Source of the DNA: Candidatus Reconcilbacillus cellulovorans
GTDB lineage: Bacteria > Bacillota > Bacilli > Paenibacillales > Reconciliibacillaceae
Reading direction: 5' to 3'
Assembly: GCA_002507565.1 (NCBI GenBank)
Contig: MOXJ01000007.1
Span: 1 to 64,000 of the forward strand
Length of the DNA stretch: 64,000 bases
The translations under genes were made by a program, and so were the position numbers. Positions 16,217-25,858 of the stretch are shown piece after piece. Every line of letters begins with the position of its first letter. Positions within the stretch are counted from its first letter, which is position 1. The notes under the pieces were generated by a model. It had not been told where the DNA came from. It was given only the letters and a program-made list of their open reading frames with translations, and searched no databases.

Positions 16217-16711
16217 TTAATTTTGAGAAATGCGGTCGAACTCGATCAAATCGATCGATGGCGGCTTTCCCCCCAACTGGCGGATCATCGCGGCCACTTG
16301 ACCCAAATGATACGTTTGATGATTGACTAGATGCTGCACGATCTGATACAAAGGTTGAACATATTTTTCACCTTTCGTCGTCTGATAGGATATGGTCGGA
16401 TTCGTAACAGATTCCACCAAATTCTTCACGGACATGTTCAAGTCTTCATCGAGCGGATCCCATCGCTTTTTCAAGGCTTGGACATTCGGAAAATCATCCG
16501 GATCCAAACGAACCGAAAAAGGCGCCCCTTTTATCCGCGAAGTCCAGACCGCATCCGCCCACAAAAGGTGAACGAGCGTATCGCGGATCGAAGAAAAACT
16601 GCTGACGACGGGAGCGACGAATAACTCCGGCCGCAGTTGCTCCACTGCGGCCAACACCCGCTCCCTTGCCCATGCGCGATAATCCAACAAACGATACGGT
16701 CCGTCAGTCAT
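16217..16711 (-). CDS. DinB family protein
   Basis: 164 residues, typical for the DinB/YfiT four-helix bundle. The metal triad is visible as His48 (RDTLVHLLWAD), His131 and His135 (LVNHQTYHLGQVA). Members include thiol-dependent transferases, and most are uncharacterised. The gene start overlaps the end of the acetylesterase gene by 8 bases (ATGACTGA), so it is translated as part of cluster 2. The substrate is unknown; the link to glycan use is contextual only. Confidence 0.9.
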   Translation of the reverse strand: MTDGPYRLLDYRAWARERVLAAVEQLRPELFVAPVVSSFSSIRDTLVHLLWADAVWTSRIKGAPFSVRLDPDDFPNVQALKKRWDPLDEDLNMSVKNLVESVTNPTISYQTTKGEKYVQPLYQIVQHLVNHQTYHLGQVAAMIRQLGGKPPSIDLIEFDRISQN

Positions 16712-18584
16712 GGCGGTTCTCCTCCCCTCCCTCCGTCGTAAACGGCGACGCCGGCAAGCCTTCGCGATTGTACAGATTCGCGCCCTCCGGGTTGTTTGCC
16801 CACGCGTAACGGACGTGCACCGGTTCCAGCACTTCGTCGCACCACACCGTTACGGTCCGCCCGTCCTCCTCAATCGCCGCCCGCGCCGGGCGAAACACGC
16901 CGTCCGGACCGCACACCTCGAAACCCGACAGCGGTTCCCCGCCGCGCGCGACAAGGCCGCCGCCGACATGATCGAAAAACAGCCGGATTGCGCGTCCCTC
17001 CCGCTCCATCCGCGCAAACAGCGGACCGCTGTGCACGACGTCCTCGCCGTAAACGATCTTCCGCGCGCACAGCGCCAACCGGTGTCCGAGCGTCTTTTTG
17101 TCCTGCGGATGCAGATCGTTCGCTTCGCCGATGTCCACCGCCGTCGCCATCGCCGTGCCGGGGATGTCCAGGCAACGCCGTTGCTCGTCGCGCAGCCGGG
17201 CCCATCCGTGCCGTCCCCCGTCGTCGACCGCGTAATTGGCGAGCTGCACGTAAATCCACGGCAAGTCGTCGCGTCCCCACAGCCTGCGCCAGTCCCGCAC
17301 CATTTCCCGGAAAAGCGCGCCGTACCGCTCAGGCTGGTGCGTATTCGACTCGCCCTGATACCATAACACCCCTTTGACGGCGTACCGCCGCAAAGGCTCG
17401 ATCATGCCGTTGTATACACCGGCCGGCATGTACTGGAAAAACGTCGGCGGCTTCAACTCGGCGGCTTCCGCTCCCGTACGGTACCGCCACGTCCCCTTCA
17501 GATCCAGCTTCAGCCCGCCGGATACGAGCTCGTAGGGCATGTCCTCGACGAACTCCAGCGGATTGTGCGTGGACACGACGCGGATGGCGATCGTATTGAC
17601 GCCCGGCTTCAAAACGCCCGGCGGAATCCGGTAACGCCGCGGCGGATAGCGGTATCCCGTCGTCCCGACGAGCGTCCCGTTGACGTACGTTTCATCGGCG
17701 TCGACGATCGTGCCGAGCTTGAGCAGCGCTTCGCCTTCGGCCATCACCGGTGGCACTTCGATCGTCTTCCGGAACCAGACCGCCCCGCGAAACGATTCCA
17801 GATGCGTGCCGCGCCACGACCCCGGGACCTCGAACGTCTCCCAACCCGCTTCGACCCATTCAGTGCGAAACCAGCCTTCCCGCAGGCCGGAATCCCGCTC
17901 GTTCAGCTCGCGGTGCCAGCACTGCGTCCGCTCCTCGTCCTTTCGCCGCGTCTCCGAAACATAAACGTCGTCTTTGCAGCGATCCAGAAGCGCCTCGTAA
18001 CCCCCCAGCCGGCGCAACGTCGGTTCGCTCATCCACGCCTCGACCGGCGTCCCACCGACGGCCGTCAGGATCAGCCCGACGGGCACGCCGAACCGCTCCC
18101 AAAGCTCCTTCGCGAAAAAAAACCCGGCAGCGCTGAAATCGAGCACATCCCCGCCCGTCGCGGCGATCCACCTGCCGCCGTCGACGTCCCGCCGCGGGCC
18201 GTGAAAATCGTACACGAGCGGCACCGCGAACTGGCGCACCTGCGGCAGATGAACGTTCCGAACCTCCTCGGCGAACAAATCCAGCGTGCGCCGCACCGGC
18301 AATTCCATATTGGATTGTCCGCCGAGCACCCAGACGTCGCCGACGAGCACGTCGCGGATCGTCCGTTTCTCGTCTCCGGCCAGGACCGTCATCTCGTAAG
18401 GCCCGCCCGCCCGAAGCGCGCCGAGCGCGACTTCCCAACGTCCTTCGCCGTCCGCAACCGTTTCGCCGGTGGCTTCGCCGCAGACCACGACGATTTTTTC
18501 GCCGGGCCGGGCCTCGCCCCAGATTTTCACATCCGCGTCGCGCTGCAACACGACACCGTCGCTGAACAAAGGCGACAGCCTCAT
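16704..18584 (-). CDS. Sialate O-acetylesterase-like carbohydrate esterase (SGNH fold)
   Basis: 626 residues. The catalytic Ser91 lies in GGQSNMEL, the second block is WYQGESN, and NDLHPQ supplies the Asp/His pair, as in the SASA esterase family. The SGNH domain is interrupted by a beta-sandwich like the sugar-binding domain of GH2 enzymes (VWFRKTIEVPP, DETYVNGTLVG, GVNTIAIRV). There is no signal peptide. In this setting it more likely removes acetyl groups from plant oligosaccharides such as pectin fragments than from sialic acid. The start is fixed by AAAGGAG upstream. It follows the cluster 2 binding-protein gene. Confidence 0.85.
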   Translation of the reverse strand: MRLSPLFSDGVVLQRDADVKIWGEARPGEKIVVVCGEATGETVADGEGRWEVALGALRAGGPYEMTVLAGDEKRTIRDVLVGDVWVLGGQSNMELPVRRTLDLFAEEVRNVHLPQVRQFAVPLVYDFHGPRRDVDGGRWIAATGGDVLDFSAAGFFFAKELWERFGVPVGLILTAVGGTPVEAWMSEPTLRRLGGYEALLDRCKDDVYVSETRRKDEERTQCWHRELNERDSGLREGWFRTEWVEAGWETFEVPGSWRGTHLESFRGAVWFRKTIEVPPVMAEGEALLKLGTIVDADETYVNGTLVGTTGYRYPPRRYRIPPGVLKPGVNTIAIRVVSTHNPLEFVEDMPYELVSGGLKLDLKGTWRYRTGAEAAELKPPTFFQYMPAGVYNGMIEPLRRYAVKGVLWYQGESNTHQPERYGALFREMVRDWRRLWGRDDLPWIYVQLANYAVDDGGRHGWARLRDEQRRCLDIPGTAMATAVDIGEANDLHPQDKKTLGHRLALCARKIVYGEDVVHSGPLFARMEREGRAIRLFFDHVGGGLVARGGEPLSGFEVCGPDGVFRPARAAIEEDGRTVTVWCDEVLEPVHVRYAWANNPEGANLYNREGLPASPFTTEGGEENRHD

Positions 18585-18687
18585 GCCGCCACTCCTTTCC
18601 GGCCGTTTGTCTTTCGGTCTTATGATATACTAGGCTTTGAATTCCGTCGACTCCGAAAATGAAAGAGGCGATCCTTCAACACACCGA

Positions 18688-18713
18688 GGCCCGGGGGACT
18701 ACCGCCCCGGGCC
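18688..18713 (-). repeat. GC-rich hairpin after the cluster 2 binding-protein gene
   Basis: GGCCCGGGG (18688-18696) pairs with CCCCGGGCC (18705-18713). It lies 28 bases beyond the SBP stop on the minus strand without a T-run. It may protect the SBP message or partially terminate. The rest of the 157-base gap before the esterase gene shows no convincing promoter. Confidence 0.5.
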
Positions 18714-18741
18714 CACGTTTCAACCGCCGTACCGCTGACTC

Positions 18742-20454
18742 TTACTCATTCCACAGCTTGACGCGCGCCTTCACCAGCTCGGTGTATAGCTTCTCCTGCT
18801 TCTCGACGCCGGCGTCGATCAAGTCCTTCATGAACTCGTCCCACAACTTGTCGAATTCTTCCGGCTTGGCGAGAATGACTTGCGGAATCCGCTTCCAGAC
18901 GATCTCCTGCGTCTTCTTGAACAGCACGTTCAGCTCGGAGTCGCTGTCGACCGGAATGTTCCACGCCGCGCCCCACGGTTTGACCGGGAACTCGCTCGCC
19001 GGCGGGAAGAAATCTTTCCACGTCGTCTTGCCGTAGGCGGCGAGCACTTCTTTCTCGATCGGCGAATAGCCGGCTTGAATCTGTTCCGGGAAGTTCGTCG
19101 TAAAATAGTTGCCCGTCGAGTCTTTCACGCCGTCGCCGTAATGCGCCGACAGCAGGTTGTACAGGCCGATGCCGGTCGTCCTCGCGAAATTGGCCGCGTC
19201 ATTCGTCTTTTTCTCCAGAACATCCGGTGGAATTACGCGCTTTCCGTTTTCTACCTTATAATGCTTGCCCTCGATGCCCCAGTTGATCAGAATTTGCCCT
19301 TCCTCCGAAGCGAGCCAATCGAGAAACTTGATCGCGCGGACCGGATCTTTGCAGCTTTTCGTGATGCCGACCCCCCAGCCGGCCATAAAACCGGTGTCCT
19401 GTAAATTGGCCGCCTTAAACGATTCGTTCAACGTGACGGGGTAATGCCCATACGTCCGCTCGAACTTGCCGGCCGCCTTCAGCGAGTTGACCGCATCGGC
19501 AAAGCCCCAGGTCGCGTCGATCAGGCCGAGCACGCGCCCGCTGGCGATTTTGGCCTTGTACTGGTCTTCTTTTTGTACGAAGCTTTCTGGATCAAGCAGG
19601 CCGATTGCATTCAGATGGTTCAGCCAGCGGAAATATTCCTTTTCCTCCGGGCGGCGGTAGTGCAGTTTCGCTTCGTACGTCTTCGGATCGATGTAGTATT
19701 CGCCGTCGTCGGACGCGCCGGTCGCGAAAAACGCCGGGTTCGTCACCGAGATCATGATTCGCCAGTTGTCCGCGATGAGCGACAGGCCGATCGTCGGCTG
19801 TCCGTCGATCGTCGGATGTTTTTCCTTGTACTGCCGGATGGCGTTTTCAAAATCTTTCACCGTACGGATCTGAGGGTAACCCAGCTCCTTTACGACCGCA
19901 TGCTGCAAGTGGAAAACGCCGCCTTCGTCGAATGCCGTATGGTTGACACCGGCGTACGTCGGCAAAATATAGATCGACGGATCTTCGTTGCTCCAACGCA
20001 ACCGCTTCATATACGGTCCGTAGACTTTTTTCAGGTTCGGCGCGTGTTTTTCGATCAACTCGGTCAGATCGAGCAGGGCGCCGGCGTTGACGAGCAGGCT
20101 CGCCCCGTTTTTCGGCGAGATGAGATCGGGATAATTGCCGCTTGCCGCGATGAGCGCGACTTTGTCCTCATTGCCCGTGCTGAACTCCGCTTTCAGCGTG
20201 ACCCCGGTTTTCTCGGTGATCACCTTGCCGACTTCGTCCTGCATGTTGTTCCAGTTCGGACTCGGGTCCGAGCTGAAAAACGTAAACGTAATCGGCGTAT
20301 TGTCCGCCTGCGCTCCGGTCGAAGGCGAAGGCGAGGAAGCACCGGAATCCGTCGTCGTCTTGCCGTCGTCGCCGGATTTTCCGCAAGCCGCCGCCGAAAG
20401 CGCGAGCACGGAAGCCAGCAGCAGTAGTGCCGAACGTTTGAAATCCAATTTCAT
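18742..20454 (-). CDS. Extracellular sugar-binding lipoprotein, LplA type (cluster 2)
   Basis: 570 residues from the ATG at 20454 (MKLDFKRS), which has GGGAGGT 12 bases upstream; a longer reading from TTG 20487 lacks a ribosome site. A hydrophobic segment leads to a lipobox SAAAC and a Gly/Ser-rich linker, so the protein is membrane-anchored outside the cell. The mature part has the LplA-type fold (NWGIEGKHYKVENGKRV near residue 390). It supplies the two permeases encoded upstream. Unusually for this window, it follows rather than precedes its permease genes. Confidence 0.92.
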   Translation of the reverse strand: MKLDFKRSALLLLASVLALSAAACGKSGDDGKTTTDSGASSPSPSTGAQADNTPITFTFFSSDPSPNWNNMQDEVGKVITEKTGVTLKAEFSTGNEDKVALIAASGNYPDLISPKNGASLLVNAGALLDLTELIEKHAPNLKKVYGPYMKRLRWSNEDPSIYILPTYAGVNHTAFDEGGVFHLQHAVVKELGYPQIRTVKDFENAIRQYKEKHPTIDGQPTIGLSLIADNWRIMISVTNPAFFATGASDDGEYYIDPKTYEAKLHYRRPEEKEYFRWLNHLNAIGLLDPESFVQKEDQYKAKIASGRVLGLIDATWGFADAVNSLKAAGKFERTYGHYPVTLNESFKAANLQDTGFMAGWGVGITKSCKDPVRAIKFLDWLASEEGQILINWGIEGKHYKVENGKRVIPPDVLEKKTNDAANFARTTGIGLYNLLSAHYGDGVKDSTGNYFTTNFPEQIQAGYSPIEKEVLAAYGKTTWKDFFPPASEFPVKPWGAAWNIPVDSDSELNVLFKKTQEIVWKRIPQVILAKPEEFDKLWDEFMKDLIDAGVEKQEKLYTELVKARVKLWNE

Positions 20455-20544
20455 CGGTAGGAAAAGACCTCCCTCGAAGTTGTCCAACTCTTATGGATCA
20501 ACCGGTCGCCGCTCCGGCCGGCCGCGGCGTTCCGGATGCTCCCT

Positions 20545-21429
20545 TCAGCTTTTCACCGCGCCGAGCGTCATGCCTTTCACGAAATACCGCTGCAAAAACG
20601 GATAGACGAACAGAATCGGCACGGTGACGACGATCGTGATCGCCATCTTGACCGACTCCGGCGAAACCGTCGCCATCACTTCCGTCATGTTGCGGCCGCG
20701 ATACGACTGCTCGTTGCCGGTCATCGTGCTCTGCAACACTTTCATCAGCTCATATTGCAGCGTCGTCAGATGTTCTTCCGAACCGTTGTACAGATACGTA
20801 TCGAACCACGAATTCCATTGGCCGACGGCGACGAAGAGCGCGATCGTCGCCAGCACCGGCTTCGACAACGGCAGAACGACGCGCCAGTAAATCGTCCAGT
20901 CGCTCGCCCCGTCCATTTTCGCCGCTTCCTGTAAAGCAAACGGCAAGCCATCGATATACGACCGGACGACGAACACGTTGAACGCATTGACGAGCCCCGG
21001 CAGCACGTATACCCAGAACGTACCGAGCAGGCCGAGGTCGCGCATCAGAATGTACGTCGGGATAAGCCCACCGGAAAAATACATCGTCAGCGCGAGAAAC
21101 ACCGAAATCGGCCGGCGGGCCGAAAAATCGCGCCGGCTGAGCGCATAGGCGAGCATCGAAGCGCTGAACACGCCGAGCACCGCGCCGATCACCGTGCGCA
21201 GTACCGAATTGCGCAGGCCGACGAGCAGCCCTCCGAACGAAAAAATCGCCTCATAGTTGGCCAGCGTGAACTTGCGCGGCCACAGATAGATGCCGCCGCG
21301 CACCGTATCCAGCGACTCGTTGAGCGAAATCGCCAGCACGTTCAAGAACGGATATACCGTCACGATCGCAACGAGCGTCATCAGCACGACGTTGCAAGCG
21401 TCGAACAAACGGTCGGACGCGCTTCTCAC
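20545..21429 (-). CDS. Sugar ABC transporter permease, YtcP type (cluster 2)
   Basis: 294 residues and six membrane segments, with the EAA loop QEAAKMDGASDWTIYWRVVLP and the C-terminal PFLQRYFVKGMTLGAVKS typical of YtcP. It starts with GTG, and the bases GTGA overlap the stop of the LplB-type gene, so translation is coupled. A GC-rich hairpin (20507-20529) lies between it and the binding-protein gene. Confidence 0.92.
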   Translation of the reverse strand: MRSASDRLFDACNVVLMTLVAIVTVYPFLNVLAISLNESLDTVRGGIYLWPRKFTLANYEAIFSFGGLLVGLRNSVLRTVIGAVLGVFSASMLAYALSRRDFSARRPISVFLALTMYFSGGLIPTYILMRDLGLLGTFWVYVLPGLVNAFNVFVVRSYIDGLPFALQEAAKMDGASDWTIYWRVVLPLSKPVLATIALFVAVGQWNSWFDTYLYNGSEEHLTTLQYELMKVLQSTMTGNEQSYRGRNMTEVMATVSPESVKMAITIVVTVPILFVYPFLQRYFVKGMTLGAVKS

Positions 21430-22376
21430 ATGATGCTCTCCTTCGTGTAGCGTTTGAAAAGACCGTTGGCGACGAACAGCAGCAAAATGCTGACGATCGA
21501 ATTGAACATGCCGACCGCCGTGCCGAACGAAAACCGGTTCATGCCGATGCCGTATTTCAGCGCGTACAGGTCGACGACTTCCGCATAGTCGACGACGAGC
21601 GGGTTGCCGAGCAGAAACTGCTTTTCAAACCCGATCGCGGTCAAATGCCCGATCGACATGATCATCAGCACGATGACCGTCGTGCGGATACCCGGCAGTG
21701 TAACGTGCCGGATTTGTCGCCACCGTCCCGCGCCGTCGACGCGCGCCGCCTCGTACAGCTCGGGATCGATGCCCGTCATCGCCGCCAAATAAATGATCGA
21801 GTTCCATCCGGTCTCTTTCCACACATCAGAAGCGGTTACAATCCACCAAAACCATTCTCCCTTAGCCATGAACTGTACCGGCTGGTCCACGACACCGATC
21901 CAGCGCAATACATCGTTGACAATGCCGTCGACCGACAACATTTTCGACACGAGCCCGGCGACGACGACCCACGACACGAAGTGCGGCAGATACGAGATCG
22001 TCTGGACCGTCCGCTTAAACCATTGCAGGCGCAGCTCGTTGAGCAGCACGGCGAACAGAATCGGCACCGTGAAGCCGGCGACAAGCCCCATGACGCTCAT
22101 CGCCAGCGTGTTGCGCAACACCAGATAAAACCGCTCGTCCGTAAAAAGCTCTACAAAGTGGTCAAACCCGACCCACTCCTGCTCCCAGAACGGCCGGCCG
22201 GGCCGATAACGCTGAAACGCCATCGTCCAGCCCCATACGGGAACATAGTGAAAGACGAACAACCAGACGACGAACGGAACCGACATCAGGTACAACCATT
22301 TCTGCTTCGCAAACGCCCGGCCGATCCGACGAACCGCGGGCGCCTCCGGCTTTGCCGGTTCTGTCATCGCTTCCAT
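21426..22376 (-). CDS. Sugar ABC transporter permease, LplB type (cluster 2)
   Basis: 316 residues from the ATG at 22376, chosen for AAAGGAG 8 bases upstream; a farther in-frame start at 22460 has no ribosome site. After a cytoplasmic lead the sequence shows HYVPVWGWTMAFQRYRPG, the LplB signature, and the EAA loop YEAARVDGAGRWRQ. It pairs with the YtcP-type permease whose start overlaps its stop. The 102-base gap from the yesN gene holds a small hairpin but no clear promoter. Confidence 0.92.
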   Translation of the reverse strand: MEAMTEPAKPEAPAVRRIGRAFAKQKWLYLMSVPFVVWLFVFHYVPVWGWTMAFQRYRPGRPFWEQEWVGFDHFVELFTDERFYLVLRNTLAMSVMGLVAGFTVPILFAVLLNELRLQWFKRTVQTISYLPHFVSWVVVAGLVSKMLSVDGIVNDVLRWIGVVDQPVQFMAKGEWFWWIVTASDVWKETGWNSIIYLAAMTGIDPELYEAARVDGAGRWRQIRHVTLPGIRTTVIVLMIMSIGHLTAIGFEKQFLLGNPLVVDYAEVVDLYALKYGIGMNRFSFGTAVGMFNSIVSILLLFVANGLFKRYTKESIM

Positions 22377-22478
22377 GGATCCGCTCCTTTCCGCCGCCGC
22401 ACTTTCACCATACCCGATCAAGCGACGGCTTCCCACCCGAGGAAGCTCAGCAAATTTCATCGAGGATTTAGCACAGAT

Positions 22479-24017
22479 TCAATCTTCCGCCGCCGACCGC
22501 CGATATGCCGACGGCGACATGCCGACATATTTCTTGAATTTCGCATGGAAATAATCGACGTCCGCGTATCCGACCCGTTGGGCGACCTCGTACACCTTTC
22601 TGCCCTCCGCCAGCAGTTCTTTCGCCCGTTCCATGCGGACCTTGTCCAGATACCCGTGAAACGATTCGCCCGTATGGCGTCGGAACAACTTCCCCAAATA
22701 GGCCGCATTATAATGGAACAGTTCGGAAAACATCTCCAGCTTCAAATTTTCCGCATAGTGACGGCGTATAAAATCGACCATCCGCCGGACGACCGTCTCG
22801 CCGTCCCCGCCCTCGGATTGCGCGGCCGCAATCGCGGCCAGGCGGCGGCCGACATACTCGGCGACGGCGCGAAGCGACGGCTGCTCGCAAATCGCGGCGA
22901 TCCACCCGCGGTCGGCGACGGGCTCCGTTTCCGACGTCCCCCGCTCCAGCCGGTCGACCGTCATGGCGACGAGCCGGACGAAATCCGCTTTGACGGTATG
23001 TTCGGTCGCTTCCGGATTTGAGAGCATCCGATCGGCGACCTCTTCGACGATCCGCTCCACCGCGTCCTTGCGGCCCGTCCCTACGGCGTAAAACAACCGC
23101 TCCGCGGCCTCCCGCAACATCGCCTCCCTCGCCGCGTCCGACCCGCCGTCGACCCCCACCGTTCCGAAATCACCTCGATCCTCCAGAAAAAACCGGCGGC
23201 TCAGCCGTTCGGCCGCATTCGCGAATGCCCGCGGCAAGTCGGAAAAACGGCGGACCGCCGGCCCGGCCGCTATGCTGAAGCGAACGCCGTACGCCTCCGC
23301 CGTTTCACGCAGCCGTTTCTGCAAGTCCTGCAATCCGTCTTCTTCGTCCGCGCCGTTTTTATCCGGCAACAATACGGCCCAATACGGACCTACTGTAAAG
23401 ACGACCCCGCGTCTTTCGCTTTCGAGCGATTCGGCGAGCGCCCGCAAAATCGTCCCGAACCTCTCCGTTCCGACCGTTCCGGAGCCGCCGATTTCCGCCG
23501 AAAGCAACATCGGACGGTAAACCCGCCAAGCCAAGCCCATCTCGGCGACCGTCTTCGCGTCGGGTACGGGAACGGCTCCGGTCACGAACGCTTCGAGCCA
23601 TTCTTTTCGCTCTCGGTTGCGCGCATGCGCCTCTCGGTCGATGAGACGCCGCACATGCGCCACCATATCCGCGAGTTCCCGCTCTTCGACCGGTTTCAGC
23701 AAATAGCCGTCCACCTTGCCGCGAATCGCCCGTCTGGCGTACTCGAATTCCGCATAGCCGCTTAGAATCAGAAACCGCGTCGCCGCTTTGGCGTCCGTCG
23801 AACGAACAGCCTCGATGAGTTCAAGACCGTCCATCACCGGCATACGGATGTCGACGACCATCAGTTCCGGCCTACAGCCTTCGCGATAGCGGACGAGCGC
23901 CTCCTTGCCGTCCCCGTACTCGCCGCTGATGCGAAAACCGTACGCTTCCCACCGGATGAGCGTCCGCAACCCTTCCCGGATGAGCGGTTCGTCATCGACG
24001 ATCCAGACGTTGTACAT
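22479..24017 (-). CDS. Response regulator, YesN type with AraC domain (cluster 2)
   Basis: 512 residues. The start at 24017 (MYNVWIVDDEP) is supported by AAAGGGGG and begins exactly at the receiver domain. Phospho-acceptor Asp56 lies in VVDIRMPVMDG, and Lys in GYLLKPVEE completes the site. The C-terminal AraC domain shows MFSELFHYNAAYLGKLFRRH and VGYADVDYFHAKFKKYVG. It overlaps the end of the kinase gene by 26 bases and probably controls the transporter genes that follow. Confidence 0.92.
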   Translation of the reverse strand: MYNVWIVDDEPLIREGLRTLIRWEAYGFRISGEYGDGKEALVRYREGCRPELMVVDIRMPVMDGLELIEAVRSTDAKAATRFLILSGYAEFEYARRAIRGKVDGYLLKPVEERELADMVAHVRRLIDREAHARNRERKEWLEAFVTGAVPVPDAKTVAEMGLAWRVYRPMLLSAEIGGSGTVGTERFGTILRALAESLESERRGVVFTVGPYWAVLLPDKNGADEEDGLQDLQKRLRETAEAYGVRFSIAAGPAVRRFSDLPRAFANAAERLSRRFFLEDRGDFGTVGVDGGSDAAREAMLREAAERLFYAVGTGRKDAVERIVEEVADRMLSNPEATEHTVKADFVRLVAMTVDRLERGTSETEPVADRGWIAAICEQPSLRAVAEYVGRRLAAIAAAQSEGGDGETVVRRMVDFIRRHYAENLKLEMFSELFHYNAAYLGKLFRRHTGESFHGYLDKVRMERAKELLAEGRKVYEVAQRVGYADVDYFHAKFKKYVGMSPSAYRRSAAED

Positions 24018-25827
24018 GGCGTTGCCCCCTTTTGTCCAACGGAATGGAAAATCGAACTTTCGTGCCTTCGCCGGGCCGGCTGTCGATCGCAAGCCCGGAC
24101 GATTCTCCGTACAAAAGCCGCAAACGTTGGTGCACGTTGCGCAGCCCGATGCGCCGGCGCGCATCGGCATCTTCCGGTTCTTCGCCTTCCTCGACATCCA
24201 GCGATCGTCGAAGCGCTTCCAATTTGTCCGCGGCGATTCCGACGCCGTCGTCGGCGACTTCCGCGCACAAACGACCGTCTTCGCATACGGCCCGCACCCT
24301 CACCGTGCCGCCGCCTTCTTTTTTCTCAAGACCGTGCACGACGGCGTTTTCGACGAGCGGCTGGATCACCAGTGGCGGAATCGGCACGTTTTCGCACGAC
24401 GGGTCGACGAGGATTTCAAAACGGAGCCTCGATTCGTACCGAAAGTTTTGAATCTCCAAATAGCAGCGGACCATCTCGATTTCGTCGCAGAGCGGAATTT
24501 CCGAAGCGCCGATTTCGAGTTTTTTCCTCATCAGCCGGCCGAGCGTTTTGACGACATGGGCGATTTCCGCTTCGCCCTTGACGTGCGCCTTCATCCGGAT
24601 CGACTCCAGCGCGTTGAAGAGAAAGTGCGGATGAATCTGGCTGGCCATCATGCGCAGTTTCATCTCGTTCTGGCGCAGTTCCAGCCGGCTTTTCTGCAAG
24701 TTCGTCACGCGTACCTCCTCCATCAATTCGCGAAGGCTGTCCAGCATCGAATTGAACTGGCGGGAAATTTGGCCGAGCTCGTCGTTGCCGGCGAGCGCCG
24801 GTCCCGGTTCCAGGTTGCCGAGCGCGACCTTGCTGATCTGTTTGCTGAGCGCAAGCAGCCGCCGGCTGAGCGCATACGAAAACCCGAAGATCAGCACGAC
24901 AGCGACGCCGAGACTGGCCAACATCGCCGCCAGTCCGAGCATGCTGATGCGGTTGGCGTCGCGCACGATGTCCGAAACGGCGAACAGCGACACGACGTGC
25001 AGCCGGTTGAAACTCGACATCGGCGTTATAGCATTAACGAGGACGCGGTAGGCGCGGCCGTCCAGCTTCACTTCGTGCGCCCCGGGGCCGAGCGCGGCGA
25101 GCGCCTGATACCTCGGTACGCCGCCGATCAAGGAAAACGCTTCGTTTTCCCGGTTCGACGCCACGAGATGGCCGCCGTCTTCGACGAGCATCGTTTCGAA
25201 CGGCTCTTGATGCAAAATGTCGCTCAGCCGGTCGGTGTCGATGTCGACGACCAGCACGCCGTAGCTGCGATATCCGGGGAAATCGACGCGGCGCACAAGG
25301 CTGAGCCGGCTGTCCGGCGATTTCGGCTCGTCGTCGACGGAAAACCAGCCGATCCGCCCCTTCGCCTCCACGGCCGCCCGGTACCACACCGACTGCGTCA
25401 CCGCCGCGTTCGGACGGATAAATTCCCAGTTGTTGATCAGCGTCGGATTGTCCATATAAATCCGGATACTGGAGATTTCCGGATTAAACTGCAAAAATTC
25501 ATCAAAATTAAAATATTCCCGATACGTCCGTACGACGTCGTAGACGGTCTCGTAACGCGTATTGACGACGCGCGCCAGCCGCTCATCAAACAGCAGCCGG
25601 AACGAGAGGTCGCCGGCGACCTTGAGCACTTCTTCCGTCCGTTTCTCGATGCGCTCCATGTTCAGCGCAGTCTGCTCGATCGCGTCGCGCAGCTCCATCT
25701 GCCGAAACCGATGCGTCAAAAACACGCCGACCATCGTGACGGGGATGAATACCGTCAGCACGAACGACAACAGCAGTTTGTTCCGCAAGCGCACGTCGCG
25801 CCAACGCGAAAACCAGCGGCGGACCAT
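23992..25827 (-). CDS. Sensor histidine kinase, YesM type (cluster 2)
   Basis: 611 residues. The first membrane segment is LLLSFVLTVFIPVTMVGVFL (residues 18-37) and a second lies near 295-315, enclosing an extracellular Cache-like sensor. HAMP, the kinase block MASQIHPHFLFNALESIRM and the ATPase block VIQPLVENAVVHGLEKKEGG follow. The gene starts 31 bases after GH42, so it belongs to the same operon. The ligand is likely a galacto-oligosaccharide, by context. Confidence 0.93.
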   Translation of the reverse strand: MVRRWFSRWRDVRLRNKLLLSFVLTVFIPVTMVGVFLTHRFRQMELRDAIEQTALNMERIEKRTEEVLKVAGDLSFRLLFDERLARVVNTRYETVYDVVRTYREYFNFDEFLQFNPEISSIRIYMDNPTLINNWEFIRPNAAVTQSVWYRAAVEAKGRIGWFSVDDEPKSPDSRLSLVRRVDFPGYRSYGVLVVDIDTDRLSDILHQEPFETMLVEDGGHLVASNRENEAFSLIGGVPRYQALAALGPGAHEVKLDGRAYRVLVNAITPMSSFNRLHVVSLFAVSDIVRDANRISMLGLAAMLASLGVAVVLIFGFSYALSRRLLALSKQISKVALGNLEPGPALAGNDELGQISRQFNSMLDSLRELMEEVRVTNLQKSRLELRQNEMKLRMMASQIHPHFLFNALESIRMKAHVKGEAEIAHVVKTLGRLMRKKLEIGASEIPLCDEIEMVRCYLEIQNFRYESRLRFEILVDPSCENVPIPPLVIQPLVENAVVHGLEKKEGGGTVRVRAVCEDGRLCAEVADDGVGIAADKLEALRRSLDVEEGEEPEDADARRRIGLRNVHQRLRLLYGESSGLAIDSRPGEGTKVRFSIPLDKRGQRHVQRLDRR

Positions 25828-25858
25828 CCGCGGCCTCCTTCCCTTCCGACTCCGTCGT

